A stretch of 64,000 nt of DNA from Ascidiaceihabitans sp034111945 (GTDB lineage Bacteria; Pseudomonadota; Alphaproteobacteria; Rhodobacterales; Rhodobacteraceae): contig JBLHSG010000011.1 of the NCBI GenBank assembly GCA_047626725.1, positions 56,114 through 120,113 of the forward strand, in the 5' to 3' direction. Within the stretch, counting starts at the first letter, position 1. Every line of letters begins with the position of its first letter. This document shows, in pieces, positions 26,389-36,021 of this stretch. The notes under the pieces were generated by a model that saw nothing but the letters and a program-made list of their open reading frames with translations, was not told the DNA's origin and did not search any database. The position numbers and the translations under genes are program-made.

Positions 26389-26871
26389 ATGCGTTTGATA
26401 ATCTGGTTTGGACTGCTGGCTCTGATCGCCGATCAACTGAGCAAATATGTCGTGATCCATATGATGGGTGTGTCCCCGTTCAAAGGCATCGATGTGCTGC
26501 CGCCGGTTCTGAATTTTCGGTATGGCGAAAACCGTGGCGTGAATTTTGGGCTGTTCAGCAGTGATTCAGACATCACACGCTGGACGCTGGTGGTTGTTGC
26601 GCTGATTATTTGCATCGCGGTGACGCGTTGGGTGTTGGTCACGCGTCAGTCGAAACTGGTCTATATTTGCACAGGCCTTTTGGTTGGCGGCGCGCTGGGC
26701 AATGTCTTTGATCGCGTGGTTTACGGCTATGTTTTGGACTTTTTGAACTCGTCCTGCTGCGGCTGGAACAACCCGACAGTCTACAATGTTGCCGACATCT
26801 TTATCGTGATCGGCGCACTTGGGCTGGTTTTCTTTGCAAAAGACAGCAAGCAGCGCAAAAAGGATGCGTGA
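26389..26871 (+). CDS. lspA: Signal peptidase II (lipoprotein signal peptidase)
   Basis: A 160-residue inner-membrane aspartyl peptidase that cuts the signal peptide from diacylglyceryl prolipoproteins. Four transmembrane helices are visible. Motifs are ENRGVNFGLF (47–56), GALGNVFDRVVYGYVLDF (101–118) and VYNVADIFI (131–139), which carry the two catalytic aspartates. The ATG at 26389 follows an AAGGAG site; the longer frame into purH is not needed. The gene just downstream encodes a lipoprotein, a likely substrate. Confidence 0.95.
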   Translation: MRLIIWFGLLALIADQLSKYVVIHMMGVSPFKGIDVLPPVLNFRYGENRGVNFGLFSSDSDITRWTLVVVALIICIAVTRWVLVTRQSKLVYICTGLLVGGALGNVFDRVVYGYVLDFLNSSCCGWNNPTVYNVADIFIVIGALGLVFFAKDSKQRKKDA

Positions 26872-26925
26872 CATCCCCTATCTGCCTGCGATATTGCTGT
26901 GCTTAATAGATGTGGGAGAAATCCA

Positions 26926-27435
26926 ATGCGGCTGATGCGCCCGATTGCCTTTATGATGTTGCTGCTGTGTGTAACGGCTTGCGCGAACAAAGGTCTGCGC
27001 GATTTGCGTAGCACCGGTGATGGGCCTGATGATTTTATCATCAATCCGGCCAAGCCGCTGGAATCCCCCGAAAATTACAAAGCACTGCCAAGCCCGACAC
27101 CGGGTCAGGCCAACATCACCGACCCGACACCGTTGCAAGATGGTATTGCCGCTGTGGGTGGTCGTTTGGGTGATCCGAATGCGCCTGTGCCATCACGCGA
27201 TGGTGCGGTCGTAACGCATGCCAGTCGTTTTGGTGTGAACGCCGGTATTCGCACAACTTTGGCAAACGAAGACGCAGCGTTCCGCAAACGCCGTGGCCGT
27301 TTCACGCAAATCCGCATCGTTCCCGTGGATCGTTACAATCAAGCCTACCAAAAACAGGCGCTTGATCCGAACCGTGTAGAACGCCAATATCGCCGCGCTG
27401 GCGCTGCAACGCCGTCCGCCCCTCTGCAAGATTGA
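26926..27435 (+). CDS. DUF3035 lipoprotein
   Basis: A 169-residue lipoprotein: the hydrophobic start MRLMRPIAFMMLLLC leads into the lipobox VTAC, with the lipidated cysteine at residue 19. Next comes LRDLRSTGDGPDDFIINPAK, the usual DUF3035 opening, then a Pro-rich segment and a basic C-terminal third. The function is unknown. It lies directly after lspA and before the M16 peptidases, an order kept in many alphaproteobacteria, so a link to outer-membrane assembly is plausible. GGGAGA precedes the ATG at 26926. Confidence 0.85.
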   Translation: MRLMRPIAFMMLLLCVTACANKGLRDLRSTGDGPDDFIINPAKPLESPENYKALPSPTPGQANITDPTPLQDGIAAVGGRLGDPNAPVPSRDGAVVTHASRFGVNAGIRTTLANEDAAFRKRRGRFTQIRIVPVDRYNQAYQKQALDPNRVERQYRRAGAATPSAPLQD

Positions 27436-27564
27436 ACACTTTCGCGGGTTTACGCCCAATTTGTTCCTCACGATTGTGCCATCACGCTTGAACCGCGTGA
27501 TCGACAACGTATGTCTAAGGGCAAGACCTTGATCCCGTATGGGGCCCCACTAAAAGGATAGTTT

Positions 27565-28908
27565 ATGTTCAATTTGCGCGCCGCTTTGGCTTCGCTTGCG
27601 ATGGTTGCCCCTGCGACCGTGATGGCGGCAGACGAACCCGTCACGACATTTGTTTTGGACAACGGCATGCAGGTTGTTGTGGTCGAAGATCACCGCGCCC
27701 CTGTCGTTCAGCACATGGTTTGGTATCGGGCGGGATCTGCGGATGAACCAAAGGGATCATCTGGCGTTGCGCATTTTCTGGAACACTTGTTGTTCAAGGC
27801 CACCGACACACTAGAAGCAGGCGAATTGTCAGCGACAGTTGCGGCCAACGGCGGTCGTGACAACGCCTTCACCAGCTATGATTACACCGCTTACTATCAA
27901 CGTATCGCAGCAGATCGCCTGGAACTGATGATGCGGATGGAAAGCGATCGGATGCGCAACATTCGCCTGACGCCTGAAAACATCGAAACCGAACGTGACG
28001 TGATCATCGAAGAACGCAACTCGCGTACCGAAAACAATCCGCGCGCGCTGTTTTCTGAACAGATGAACGCGGTCCAGTATCACAACCATCGTTACGGCGT
28101 GCCGATCATCGGCTGGATGCACGAGATGGAAACGCTGGATATGGAGGACGCGCTGTCCTTTTATGAAATCTATTATTCACCCAACAACGCGATTTTGGTG
28201 GTGTCCGGCGACGTGACCCCAGACCAAGTGCGCACGCTGGCTGATAAATATTACGGCGTCATTCCCGCGAATCCTGATTTGCCCGAACGTGTCCGAACTG
28301 AAGAACCGCCACAAACCGCAGAACGTCGTTTGATTTTCAAAGATGCGCGCGTGTCTCAGGCCTATGTCAGCCGGTCCTACCTTGCGCCGGAACGCGACAG
28401 TGGTGATCAAAAAACCGCGGCGGCCTTGACCCTTTTGGCCGAAGTCTTGGGCGGCGGCACCACGTCGTACCTGACCGAAAAACTGCAATTCGATACGCAG
28501 GATGCGGTGTATTCCGGTGCGTTTTATCGCGGCACGTCGCTGGATGACACGACGTTTGATGTGATCGTTGTTCCGGCCCCCGGCGTGACCCTGCAAGCAA
28601 TCGAAGACGCGATGGACGCGGCCTTGGCCCAGTTCATGACCGACGGCGTTGACCCAGAACAATTGGAACGTCTAAAGGCCCAACTGCGCGCCCAGCAAAT
28701 TTACGCGCGCGACAATGTTGATGGCATCGCACAGCGCTACGGATCGGGCCTGACATCGGGCCTAACAGTTGCCGATATCCAAGCATGGCCTGACATTCTG
28801 GCCGCCGTAACCGGAGACGATATTATGGCCGCAGCCCAGATGGTTTTTAATCGCGAGGCGTCTGTAACCGGATGGCTGATGCAAGAAAAAGAGGAGGCGA
28901 CACAATGA
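27565..28908 (+). CDS. M16-family zinc peptidase, catalytic subunit
   Basis: A 447-residue pitrilysin-type metallopeptidase with a signal peptide (cut after VMA, near 21). The inverted zinc motif HFLEH is at 70–74, and the third ligand lies in the TERDVIIEERNS block (142–153). Two M16 domains are present. It should degrade short peptides in the periplasm. Its stop overlaps the ATG of a second M16 gene lacking the zinc motif, so the two most likely form a heterodimer. Confidence 0.93.
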   Translation: MFNLRAALASLAMVAPATVMAADEPVTTFVLDNGMQVVVVEDHRAPVVQHMVWYRAGSADEPKGSSGVAHFLEHLLFKATDTLEAGELSATVAANGGRDNAFTSYDYTAYYQRIAADRLELMMRMESDRMRNIRLTPENIETERDVIIEERNSRTENNPRALFSEQMNAVQYHNHRYGVPIIGWMHEMETLDMEDALSFYEIYYSPNNAILVVSGDVTPDQVRTLADKYYGVIPANPDLPERVRTEEPPQTAERRLIFKDARVSQAYVSRSYLAPERDSGDQKTAAALTLLAEVLGGGTTSYLTEKLQFDTQDAVYSGAFYRGTSLDDTTFDVIVVPAPGVTLQAIEDAMDAALAQFMTDGVDPEQLERLKAQLRAQQIYARDNVDGIAQRYGSGLTSGLTVADIQAWPDILAAVTGDDIMAAAQMVFNREASVTGWLMQEKEEATQ

Positions 28909-30239
28909 AAAATTTGAGCGCACTGTTTGTCGCCCTGATCATGGCCCCATTGATGTGGACCGGCGATGCCAAGGCAGAAATTAACATCCAAGAAGTAACC
29001 TCTCCCGGTGGGATAAAAGCATGGCTGGTCGAGGAACCCTCGATCCCGTTTATGGCCCTGGAACTGCGGTTTCGTGGCGGTGCATCGCTTGATCGTGTCG
29101 GAAAACGCGGCGCGATGAACCTGATGACGGGCCTATTAGAGGAAGGCGCAGGCGACCTTGATTCCCGTGGTTTTGCGCGTGAACTTGAAACGCTGGCGAC
29201 TTCGTTTGGCTATGACGTCGGGGCGGATGAATTGTCTATCTCGGCGCAATTTTTGACGGAAAACCGCGATGCATCGATCGAATTGCTACGCGCGTCTTTG
29301 ATTGAGCCACGCTTTGATGACGCTGATGTGGAACGGGTGCGCGCGCAGGTTTTGGCCGGTCTTCGCTCTAACTCAACCGATCCTGACAAAATCGCGTCGA
29401 AAACGTTCAACGCGCTGGCCTTTGGCGACCACCCTTATGGCAGCGACCTAAGCGGAACGATCGAAAGCGTAACGGCACTGAACCGCGATGATTTGATCGC
29501 AGCCCACAGCGATGTTTTCGCCAAAGACCGCCTGTACGTCGGCGCAGTTGGTGACATTACACCTGACGAATTGGGCGCGCTATTGGATCGCTTGTTGGGC
29601 GATTTGCCGGACGCAGGGGCCGCAATGCCACAGATGGCCGACATCACGATCGAAGGTGGCGTAACGGTTGTTGATTTTGATACCCCGCAATCTGTCGCGA
29701 TCTTTGGTCACGAGGGCATTGGGCTGGACCATCCTGACTATTTCCCGGCCGTGGTTTTGAACCAGATATTGGGCGGCGGTTCATTCGAAAGCCGTTTGAT
29801 GACCGAAGTCCGTGAAAAGCGCGGGCTGACTTATGGCGTCTATTCCTACATCGCACCGCGCGATTATGCGGCGACGTATCTGGGCCAAGTTGCGTCCGCA
29901 AATGACCGCATCGCCGAAGCGATTTCGGTCATCCGCGCAGAGTGGGCCAAGGCCGCGTCTGAAGGTGTTTCGGAACAAGAATTAAACGACGCCAAAACCT
30001 ACATGACGGGTGCATATCCGCTGCGTTTCGATGGCAACGGACCAATCGCGCGCATCATGGTTGGCATGCAAATGATCGGCCTGCCTAGCGACTACATCGC
30101 GACACGCAGCGCCCGGGTCGAAGCCGTCAGCATGGAAGACGTCAAACGCGTCGCCGGCGAATTGCTGGACCCCGACGGGCTGCGGTTTGTGGTTGTTGGC
30201 AAGCCGGTTGGTTTAGAAACCGGACCTTTGCCAGACTAA
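28905..30239 (+). CDS. M16-family peptidase-like protein, non-catalytic partner
   Basis: A 444-residue M16 protein with a signal peptide (cut near AKAEI, residue 24). Where the catalytic sister has HxxEH this one reads NLMTGLLEEG, so the zinc site is gone. The C-terminal half retains the substrate-gripping glycine-rich loop and arginine/tyrosine pair (LTYGVYSYIAPRDY). It starts within the sister's stop codon (ATGA) and should be the structural half of a two-subunit peptidase. It converges on the double aldehyde-dehydrogenase gene 24 bases away. Confidence 0.92.
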   Translation: MKNLSALFVALIMAPLMWTGDAKAEINIQEVTSPGGIKAWLVEEPSIPFMALELRFRGGASLDRVGKRGAMNLMTGLLEEGAGDLDSRGFARELETLATSFGYDVGADELSISAQFLTENRDASIELLRASLIEPRFDDADVERVRAQVLAGLRSNSTDPDKIASKTFNALAFGDHPYGSDLSGTIESVTALNRDDLIAAHSDVFAKDRLYVGAVGDITPDELGALLDRLLGDLPDAGAAMPQMADITIEGGVTVVDFDTPQSVAIFGHEGIGLDHPDYFPAVVLNQILGGGSFESRLMTEVREKRGLTYGVYSYIAPRDYAATYLGQVASANDRIAEAISVIRAEWAKAASEGVSEQELNDAKTYMTGAYPLRFDGNGPIARIMVGMQMIGLPSDYIATRSARVEAVSMEDVKRVAGELLDPDGLRFVVVGKPVGLETGPLPD

Positions 30240-30263
30240 CGCGTCCCTACCAAACCAAACTGG

Positions 30264-32606
30264 TTACTCACCGTAGGGTATCCAGATGTTTTTCACTTCG
30301 GTTGCGGCAATCAGGAATTCTTTGCCGTAACCTTGGGGCCCGAACCAGTCGCGGTCTTGGCCGTTGTTGACCCATGTGCGTTTGGTGTTGGTTTGGCTGC
30401 CTGCCTCGATCACTTGGCTTAGATCAGATCCCGAAAATGACCAGACGGCATCGATGTTCATGTGCTCTGCCATCGTCTTGGCGACCTCTGAATGTGGGCC
30501 GGTCAAAATGTTGACGACGCCCGCGGGCACGTCCGATGTATCAAGCACCTGAAAGAAATCAGTGGCGATCAACGGGAACGGTTCAGACGCGGACAAGATC
30601 ACGCGGTTTCCCATCGCAATCGCGGGGGCCATGACTGATATCAACCCCAGCAATGGTGCTGTGTCAGGGCACAAGGCGGCGATGGTTCCGACGGGTTCTT
30701 TCATTGCCAACGCGGTGCCTTTGATGGGCACGCCGTGTGCTTGGCCATCGTATTTATCGGCCCACGCGGCATAGGTAAACAGGCGGTCGATGCTGGCCGC
30801 GACTTCTTTTGCGCCAGACTTTCCGCCTTGCATCGCGTTCAGTCGATCAGCGAATTCGTCGGCGCGCGCAGATAGGTTTTCCGCGATGAAATAGATGATT
30901 TGGGCGCGCAGATGTCCCGTGGTTTTTGACCACCCTTTGGCAGCTTGCGCGGCTTCAGCTGCGTTGCGCACGTCCTTGCGATTGGCGAGTGATGCGTGCC
31001 CGACAAGGGTTCCGTTTTTGCCAAACACTGGCGCAGAATACCCGCTGTCGGGGCGCGATTGTTTGCCGCCGACATACAGTTTTGCCGTGCGATCAATGCC
31101 GCCGCTGGACCCAAGCGTACCTGTCATCGCAGCAATTGGCTTCAATGCTTTTGTCGTCGTTTTGGGTTTTGTATAAGCGCCTAAACCTTCCCAGCCACCT
31201 TCGCGTCCAAAGCCGCTTTCGCGTACGCCGCCAAAGCCAGCGGCAGCATCGAACATGTTGGTGCCGTTGATCCAGACAACGCCTGCGGCCAGTTTTGGCG
31301 CGATATCAAGAGCGAGGTTTATGTTCTCGCTCCAGACCGTTGCGGCCAAACCGTAGCGGGTGTTGTTGGCGACCTCGACGGCCTCGGCTGGTGTGCGGAA
31401 TGTGGTGGACACCAAAACGGGGCCAAAGATTTCTTCCTGCATCAATGTGTCCGCAGGGTGCAAATCAGTGATCAAGGTCGGGGGATAATACAGGCCTTGA
31501 TCGGGCAGTGGAGCGGTTGACTGATGCATGTTTCCAGCCGTATTCGCATCGACCAAACGCGTGATCGTATCCAGCTGCGATTGATCGACAATGGCACCCA
31601 CATCAATTGATTTATCAAGCGGATCACCAATGCGCAGCTTGTCCATACGCGCGCGCAGTTTGGCATAAAAAACGTCGGCGACGGGTTCTTGGACCAGCAG
31701 GCGCGACCCTGCGCAACAGACCTGGCCTTGGTTGAACCAAATCGCGTCGACCAACCCTTCGACGGCGGAATCCAGATCGGCGTCGTCAAACACGATGTAG
31801 GGTGATTTTCCGCCCAACTCGAGGGTTAGTGATTCGCCTGAACCAGCTGTCGCTGCGCGAATGCGTTTCCCGACGGATGTTGAGCCGGTAAAGGCGATCT
31901 TGTCGACGTCCGCCGCGACGATCATTTCGCCAACGGCGCCGTCGCCGGTAACGATGTTTACGACACCTTTTGGCAGGCCCGCCTCGACGCAAATGTGGGC
32001 GAACAACAGGGCTGTCAGCGGGGTGTATTCCGCGGGTTTCAAAACGACGGTATTGCCCATCGCGAGGGCTGGCGCGATTTTCCAAGCTAACATCAACAAC
32101 GGGAAATTCCACGGTACGATCTGCCCACAAACACCCAGCGCGGTGCGGTCGGGCAATTCGCTGTCCATCAACTGGGCCATGCCCGCGTGATAGTAAAAAT
32201 GGCGTTGGGCAAGTGGGATGTCGATGTCGCGGCTTTCGCGGATCGGCTTGCCATTGTCGAGGGTCTCAAGAACAGCAAACAGGCGGCTGTGTTTCTGCAA
32301 AAGACGCGCGATTGCATAAAGCGCCTTGGCCCGACCATGACCACCCAATGCCTGCCATTTTGGTTGTGCTTTGCGGGCGGCATTTACGGCGGAATCCACA
32401 TCGGATTGGCTCGCTTGCGTCGCGGCTGCAAGGGTTTCGCCCGTCGCGGGGTTCTTTGTCTCAAACGTCGTTGCAGGCGCGGTAAAACTACCGTTTATGA
32501 AATGCCCGAACGCGCCGCCTTGGGCTGCGATCCACGCAAATGCGTCCGCTGCGTTTTCGGGTGCTTTGCCGTAATCCATGGTTTCGAAAATCTCTTTGAC
32601 GGTCAT
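30264..32606 (-). CDS. Aldehyde dehydrogenase with a second, degenerate ALDH module
   Basis: A 780-residue protein. Residues about 20–490 are a complete aldehyde dehydrogenase: ICGQIVPWNFPLLML-type start, LTLELGGKSPY (general-base Glu), FNQGQVCCAGSRL (catalytic Cys) and EEIFGPVLV. Residues about 505–780 repeat the N-terminal, NAD-binding half of the same fold (KEPVGTIAALCPDTAPLLGL) but stop before a catalytic cysteine. The gene starts 35 bases after deoC on the same strand. DeoC releases acetaldehyde, so oxidation to acetate for use as carbon is a reasonable job. The second module may serve in assembly. It converges on the M16 partner gene. Confidence 0.9.
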   Translation of the reverse strand: MTVKEIFETMDYGKAPENAADAFAWIAAQGGAFGHFINGSFTAPATTFETKNPATGETLAAATQASQSDVDSAVNAARKAQPKWQALGGHGRAKALYAIARLLQKHSRLFAVLETLDNGKPIRESRDIDIPLAQRHFYYHAGMAQLMDSELPDRTALGVCGQIVPWNFPLLMLAWKIAPALAMGNTVVLKPAEYTPLTALLFAHICVEAGLPKGVVNIVTGDGAVGEMIVAADVDKIAFTGSTSVGKRIRAATAGSGESLTLELGGKSPYIVFDDADLDSAVEGLVDAIWFNQGQVCCAGSRLLVQEPVADVFYAKLRARMDKLRIGDPLDKSIDVGAIVDQSQLDTITRLVDANTAGNMHQSTAPLPDQGLYYPPTLITDLHPADTLMQEEIFGPVLVSTTFRTPAEAVEVANNTRYGLAATVWSENINLALDIAPKLAAGVVWINGTNMFDAAAGFGGVRESGFGREGGWEGLGAYTKPKTTTKALKPIAAMTGTLGSSGGIDRTAKLYVGGKQSRPDSGYSAPVFGKNGTLVGHASLANRKDVRNAAEAAQAAKGWSKTTGHLRAQIIYFIAENLSARADEFADRLNAMQGGKSGAKEVAASIDRLFTYAAWADKYDGQAHGVPIKGTALAMKEPVGTIAALCPDTAPLLGLISVMAPAIAMGNRVILSASEPFPLIATDFFQVLDTSDVPAGVVNILTGPHSEVAKTMAEHMNIDAVWSFSGSDLSQVIEAGSQTNTKRTWVNNGQDRDWFGPQGYGKEFLIAATEVKNIWIPYGE

Positions 32607-32641
32607 GATCTTGATCTTTCTATCGTTTGGCGCGGTGGCGC

Positions 32642-33661
32642 TTAGCCCATGGGATTGCGGTAGGTCGCCGAATATGCGCCAGTCAGGTGATGTTCCAACT
32701 GCCGTTCAATATCGCCCAATAGGGACGACGCGCCAAAGCGGAACAGGTCGGGTTGCAACCAGCGATCGCCTAATTCTTCTTTGATCAAGGCCAGATACGT
32801 GATCGCGTCCTTGGCCTTTGAAATCCCGCCTGCCGGTTTGTAGCCAACGCGGTATCCGGTGCGTTCATAATAGTCACGAATTGCGCGGATCATCACCAGC
32901 GTCACGGGCAGCGTTGCGTTCACGCTTTCTTTGCCCGTTGATGTTTTGATAAAGTCAGCGCCGGCCATCATGCACACCAGCGATGCACGCGCGACGTTGC
33001 GCAGGCTGCCCAATTCGCCAGTGGCCAAAATCGCCTTGATATGAGCATCGCCACAGGCGGCGCGCATTGCTTTCATCTCGTCATACAGCTTGTCCCAATC
33101 GCCACTCAGCACGTGACGCCGCGAGATGACGATATCGATTTCCTTGGCCCCCGCAGTCACGCTTTCTTTGATTTCCTGAAGGCGCAAATGCAGCGGCGTT
33201 AGCCCTGCGGGAAATCCGGTCGACACGGCTGCGACGGGGATGTTTGTGCCTTCTAATGCGCGCACGGCGGCCGGGATCATTTCGTGATAAACGCAAACCG
33301 CACCCGTGGTCAGACCCGTCATGCCCAACTGGTCCAGAATTTCGGCCCGCGCAGGTTGGCGCGCTTTTGCACACAATCGGCCAACGCGCCGTTCTGTATC
33401 GTCGCCGGACAGGGTCGTCAGATCAATGCACGCGATTGCCTTTAGCAGCCACGCCGCCTGATGCGTTTTCTTGACGGAACGCCGTGCAGGCAGGCTCGCG
33501 CAACGCCGTTCAATCGCAGAGGTGTTGGCCTGAACCCGCGCCACCCAATCCATATCCAGCGCCATCCCGGGATTGCGCGGTTCGGTCACTTGCGGCAGTT
33601 GCGCCGATGTTTGGTCAGACGTTTTGGCATTGGTTGTCGCCGTCAAAGGAGAGCTTTGCAT
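32642..33661 (-). CDS. deoC: Deoxyribose-phosphate aldolase
   Basis: A 339-residue DeoC, splitting 2-deoxyribose 5-phosphate into glyceraldehyde 3-phosphate and acetaldehyde in deoxynucleoside breakdown. The Schiff-base lysine is Lys239 in ADFIKTSTGK, with the catalytic aspartate in EIDIVISR. The ATG at 33661 follows GAGG by 7 bases and gives an N-terminal extension of about 45 residues relative to E. coli DeoC, usual for this branch. The frame stays open to 33766 but that part looks untranslated. It heads a two-gene operon with the aldehyde dehydrogenase and is divergent from the DUF4173 gene. Confidence 0.95.
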   Translation of the reverse strand: MQSSPLTATTNAKTSDQTSAQLPQVTEPRNPGMALDMDWVARVQANTSAIERRCASLPARRSVKKTHQAAWLLKAIACIDLTTLSGDDTERRVGRLCAKARQPARAEILDQLGMTGLTTGAVCVYHEMIPAAVRALEGTNIPVAAVSTGFPAGLTPLHLRLQEIKESVTAGAKEIDIVISRRHVLSGDWDKLYDEMKAMRAACGDAHIKAILATGELGSLRNVARASLVCMMAGADFIKTSTGKESVNATLPVTLVMIRAIRDYYERTGYRVGYKPAGGISKAKDAITYLALIKEELGDRWLQPDLFRFGASSLLGDIERQLEHHLTGAYSATYRNPMG

Positions 33662-33838
33662 GATGCACCTCGTTGCACAGATTTGATCCAGAGGTGGCAT
33701 GTGCAGCCCCTGATGGCAAGCACAGCCATGCCCGCAACCGCGCGTCAATCTGCGCAAAAACTGCACAACTTACGGCCAAGATTTACGCAAGCGAACAGGC
33801 ATTCCGGTCTTTAGAAAACATAAAATAAGGACAGGGAC

Positions 33839-35338
33839 ATGAAATCATACGTTATCCGAGGGGTGCCAATGGCGATGCAACGCGATGGCTGGTGGCTGTC
33901 AAATGCGCAGCCTGCGGGCAAGGCAATCAGACACGCAGGAGAGACGGTTTGGATGCGCCCGTTGTTGTTGATCGCATTGATCGCGCTGGCCGATGTTTTG
34001 CTTTGGAACGTGGCTGCTGGCGTGTCGCTGGCGGTGTTTTGCATTGCACTGGTCGGGGCGGCGGTGCTGGTCATTGATCCGTCACTAAACACGCGCAAAC
34101 TGCAGATGGTCGGGATGGGCACGCTGCTGTGTGTGTTGCCAATTGTTGAACTGGTGCAGCCGCTGTCGGTCTTGATCTTAGTGGCCGGGCTGTCCGTTTT
34201 GCTGGCCTTTATTGCGGGGCTGAAACCTGACCGATTGCTGGTGGGTGCGGTGCGTCTGTGGTGGGTTGGCCCTGTTCAGAATGTGCGCGATCTTTGGAAC
34301 AGCACAGCCAATATCGGGTCTACCAAGGTCGAGGCAACAGCCATACGCGGCGTCGTGATCGGCTGGGGTGTTCCTGTGGTTTTGGGCCTCGTGTTTTTTG
34401 CGCTTTTTGCAGGTGCCAATCCGGTGCTTAGCGATTGGGCCCAAGGGTTGTTCCCAAATTCGATACCAGAACCAGACATGGCCCGCCTGCTGTTTTGGGG
34501 CCTGATCGCATTCATCAGTTGGCCCTGCCTGATCCTGTACAGGTTGCGTGAACGGATGCGCAGTGCGCGCCATACGGTCAAAGAAAAACGCGGTTACGCA
34601 GTTTTAAATGCGCCGTCGATTTTGCGATCTTTGGTGATCTTTAATGTGATGTTCGCCGCGCAAACCTTGATGGATATCTATTTCCTATACGGCGTAGGCG
34701 CGCTGCCTGACGGCGTCAGTTACGCGAGCTATGCGCACCGCGGTGCCTATCCTTTGGTGGTGACCGCGTTGCTGGCTGGCGTATTCGCGCTGATCTCGCG
34801 CCCGTTCGCAAAGGACGCGCCGATGCTGCGCCTGTTGCTGTTGCTGTGGGTGGCGCAAACGTTGCTGTTGGTGGTCGGATCGATCATTCGAACGGACCTG
34901 TACATCACGACCTACGAACTAACGCATTGGCGCATCGCGGCCTTGATCTGGATGGCATTGGTGGGCGCAGGTCTGTGCATCATCTGGGTTCAAATCTGGC
35001 GTGACAAACCAAACGGCTGGATGCTGGTACGGGTCAGCGCGCTGGGTGTTTTGGTTCTGTATTTATGTGCCTTCATCAGCTTTGACCGGATCATTGCGCG
35101 CTACAACCTGACCCACGATGCGCGCAACGACACCTACCACATCTGCCAGTTGGGCGAGGGCGCGTATCCCGAAATCCAGCGCCTAACCGGCCAGACAGCG
35201 CACGAATTTTGCCGACCGCATGTGTACGGTGCACAGCATCAGCTTTTTGTCTCGCAAGACTGGCGTGAATGGGGCTATCGCAACTGGCGTGTGCGCCGTA
35301 GTCTGGCGGCAATCACCACCCAAGAGACACAGCCATGA
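33839..35338 (+). CDS. DUF4173 polytopic membrane protein
   Basis: A 499-residue protein of the DUF4173 family with about 10–12 hydrophobic helices, for example at 43–75, 95–135, 185–205, 225–245, 280–300 and 320–420. The central part has VLNAPSILRSLVIFNVMFAA and the C-terminus is soluble, with a conserved-looking ICQLGEGAYPEIQRL stretch containing two cysteines in the tail. Family function is unknown. An AAGGACAGGG ribosome-binding site precedes the ATG. Its stop overlaps the ATG of a response regulator, and a kinase follows, so the protein may be a sensor, target or transporter governed by that pair. Confidence 0.85.
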   Translation: MKSYVIRGVPMAMQRDGWWLSNAQPAGKAIRHAGETVWMRPLLLIALIALADVLLWNVAAGVSLAVFCIALVGAAVLVIDPSLNTRKLQMVGMGTLLCVLPIVELVQPLSVLILVAGLSVLLAFIAGLKPDRLLVGAVRLWWVGPVQNVRDLWNSTANIGSTKVEATAIRGVVIGWGVPVVLGLVFFALFAGANPVLSDWAQGLFPNSIPEPDMARLLFWGLIAFISWPCLILYRLRERMRSARHTVKEKRGYAVLNAPSILRSLVIFNVMFAAQTLMDIYFLYGVGALPDGVSYASYAHRGAYPLVVTALLAGVFALISRPFAKDAPMLRLLLLLWVAQTLLLVVGSIIRTDLYITTYELTHWRIAALIWMALVGAGLCIIWVQIWRDKPNGWMLVRVSALGVLVLYLCAFISFDRIIARYNLTHDARNDTYHICQLGEGAYPEIQRLTGQTAHEFCRPHVYGAQHQLFVSQDWREWGYRNWRVRRSLAAITTQETQP

Positions 35339-36021
35339 ACCAGTCCGTTCTTATCATCGACGATGACCCGCAAATTCGACAAGTTTTGCGGATCGCGATT
35401 GCCCAAGCCGGGTACGAAATCGAAGAGGCCGGCGATGGGGCCGAAGGGTTGGCAAAGGCACGCACGGGTCGATTTGACCTGATCTTGCTTGATATTGGAA
35501 TGCCGCAAATGGACGGACTAGAGGTCTGCCGGACCCTGCGCACCACCGATCAAACGCCGATTTTATTTCTGACAGCACGTGATGACGAAATCGACCGCGT
35601 GCTGGGGTTTGAATTGGGCGGGGATGACTATGTTACCAAGCCGTTTTCGCCGCGCGAGCTGGTGGCGCGTATTCGTGCGATTTTGAAACGATCTGCCGCA
35701 CCCATCGTGAAAACTTCGGGTCTGACGCGCGGGTGTTTGTATGTCGATTCCAGTCGACATTTGTGCGAAATTTCGCAGCGTCCTGTTGCCCTGACTGCCC
35801 GTGAAATGGCCCTTTTGGCACATCTGATGGCGCAGCCTGATCACGTTTCGGCCCGCCCGGCGCTGACCGATGCGATGTACGGCGTGAACATTCACGTCAG
35901 TGACCGGACCGTCGACAGCCATCTGCGCAATCTTCGCGCCAAACTGACGACGGGTGGCTGCGACGATGCCATCGAAACCGTTCACGGCGTCGGCGTCAGG
36001 ATGGGCCCATGCACAGGATAA
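35335..36021 (+). CDS. OmpR-type response regulator
   Basis: A 228-residue regulator. The receiver domain (1–115) has the acidic pair DDD (9–11), phospho-acceptor Asp53 and Lys102 in VTKPF. A winged-helix DNA-binding domain follows (about 130–225) with LTAREMALLAHLM and HVSDRTVDSHLRNLRAKL. It starts within the stop codon of the DUF4173 gene and overlaps the kinase gene by 13 bases, so all three are made together. Target genes are not identifiable from sequence, though autoregulation of this operon is likely. Confidence 0.93.
   Translation: MNQSVLIIDDDPQIRQVLRIAIAQAGYEIEEAGDGAEGLAKARTGRFDLILLDIGMPQMDGLEVCRTLRTTDQTPILFLTARDDEIDRVLGFELGGDDYVTKPFSPRELVARIRAILKRSAAPIVKTSGLTRGCLYVDSSRHLCEISQRPVALTAREMALLAHLMAQPDHVSARPALTDAMYGVNIHVSDRTVDSHLRNLRAKLTTGGCDDAIETVHGVGVRMGPCTG

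Noticed and set aside
33662..33838. Possible operator repeats between deoC and DUF4173
   Set aside because: The two GTTG/CAAC-containing stretches are not true copies or inverted copies of each other.
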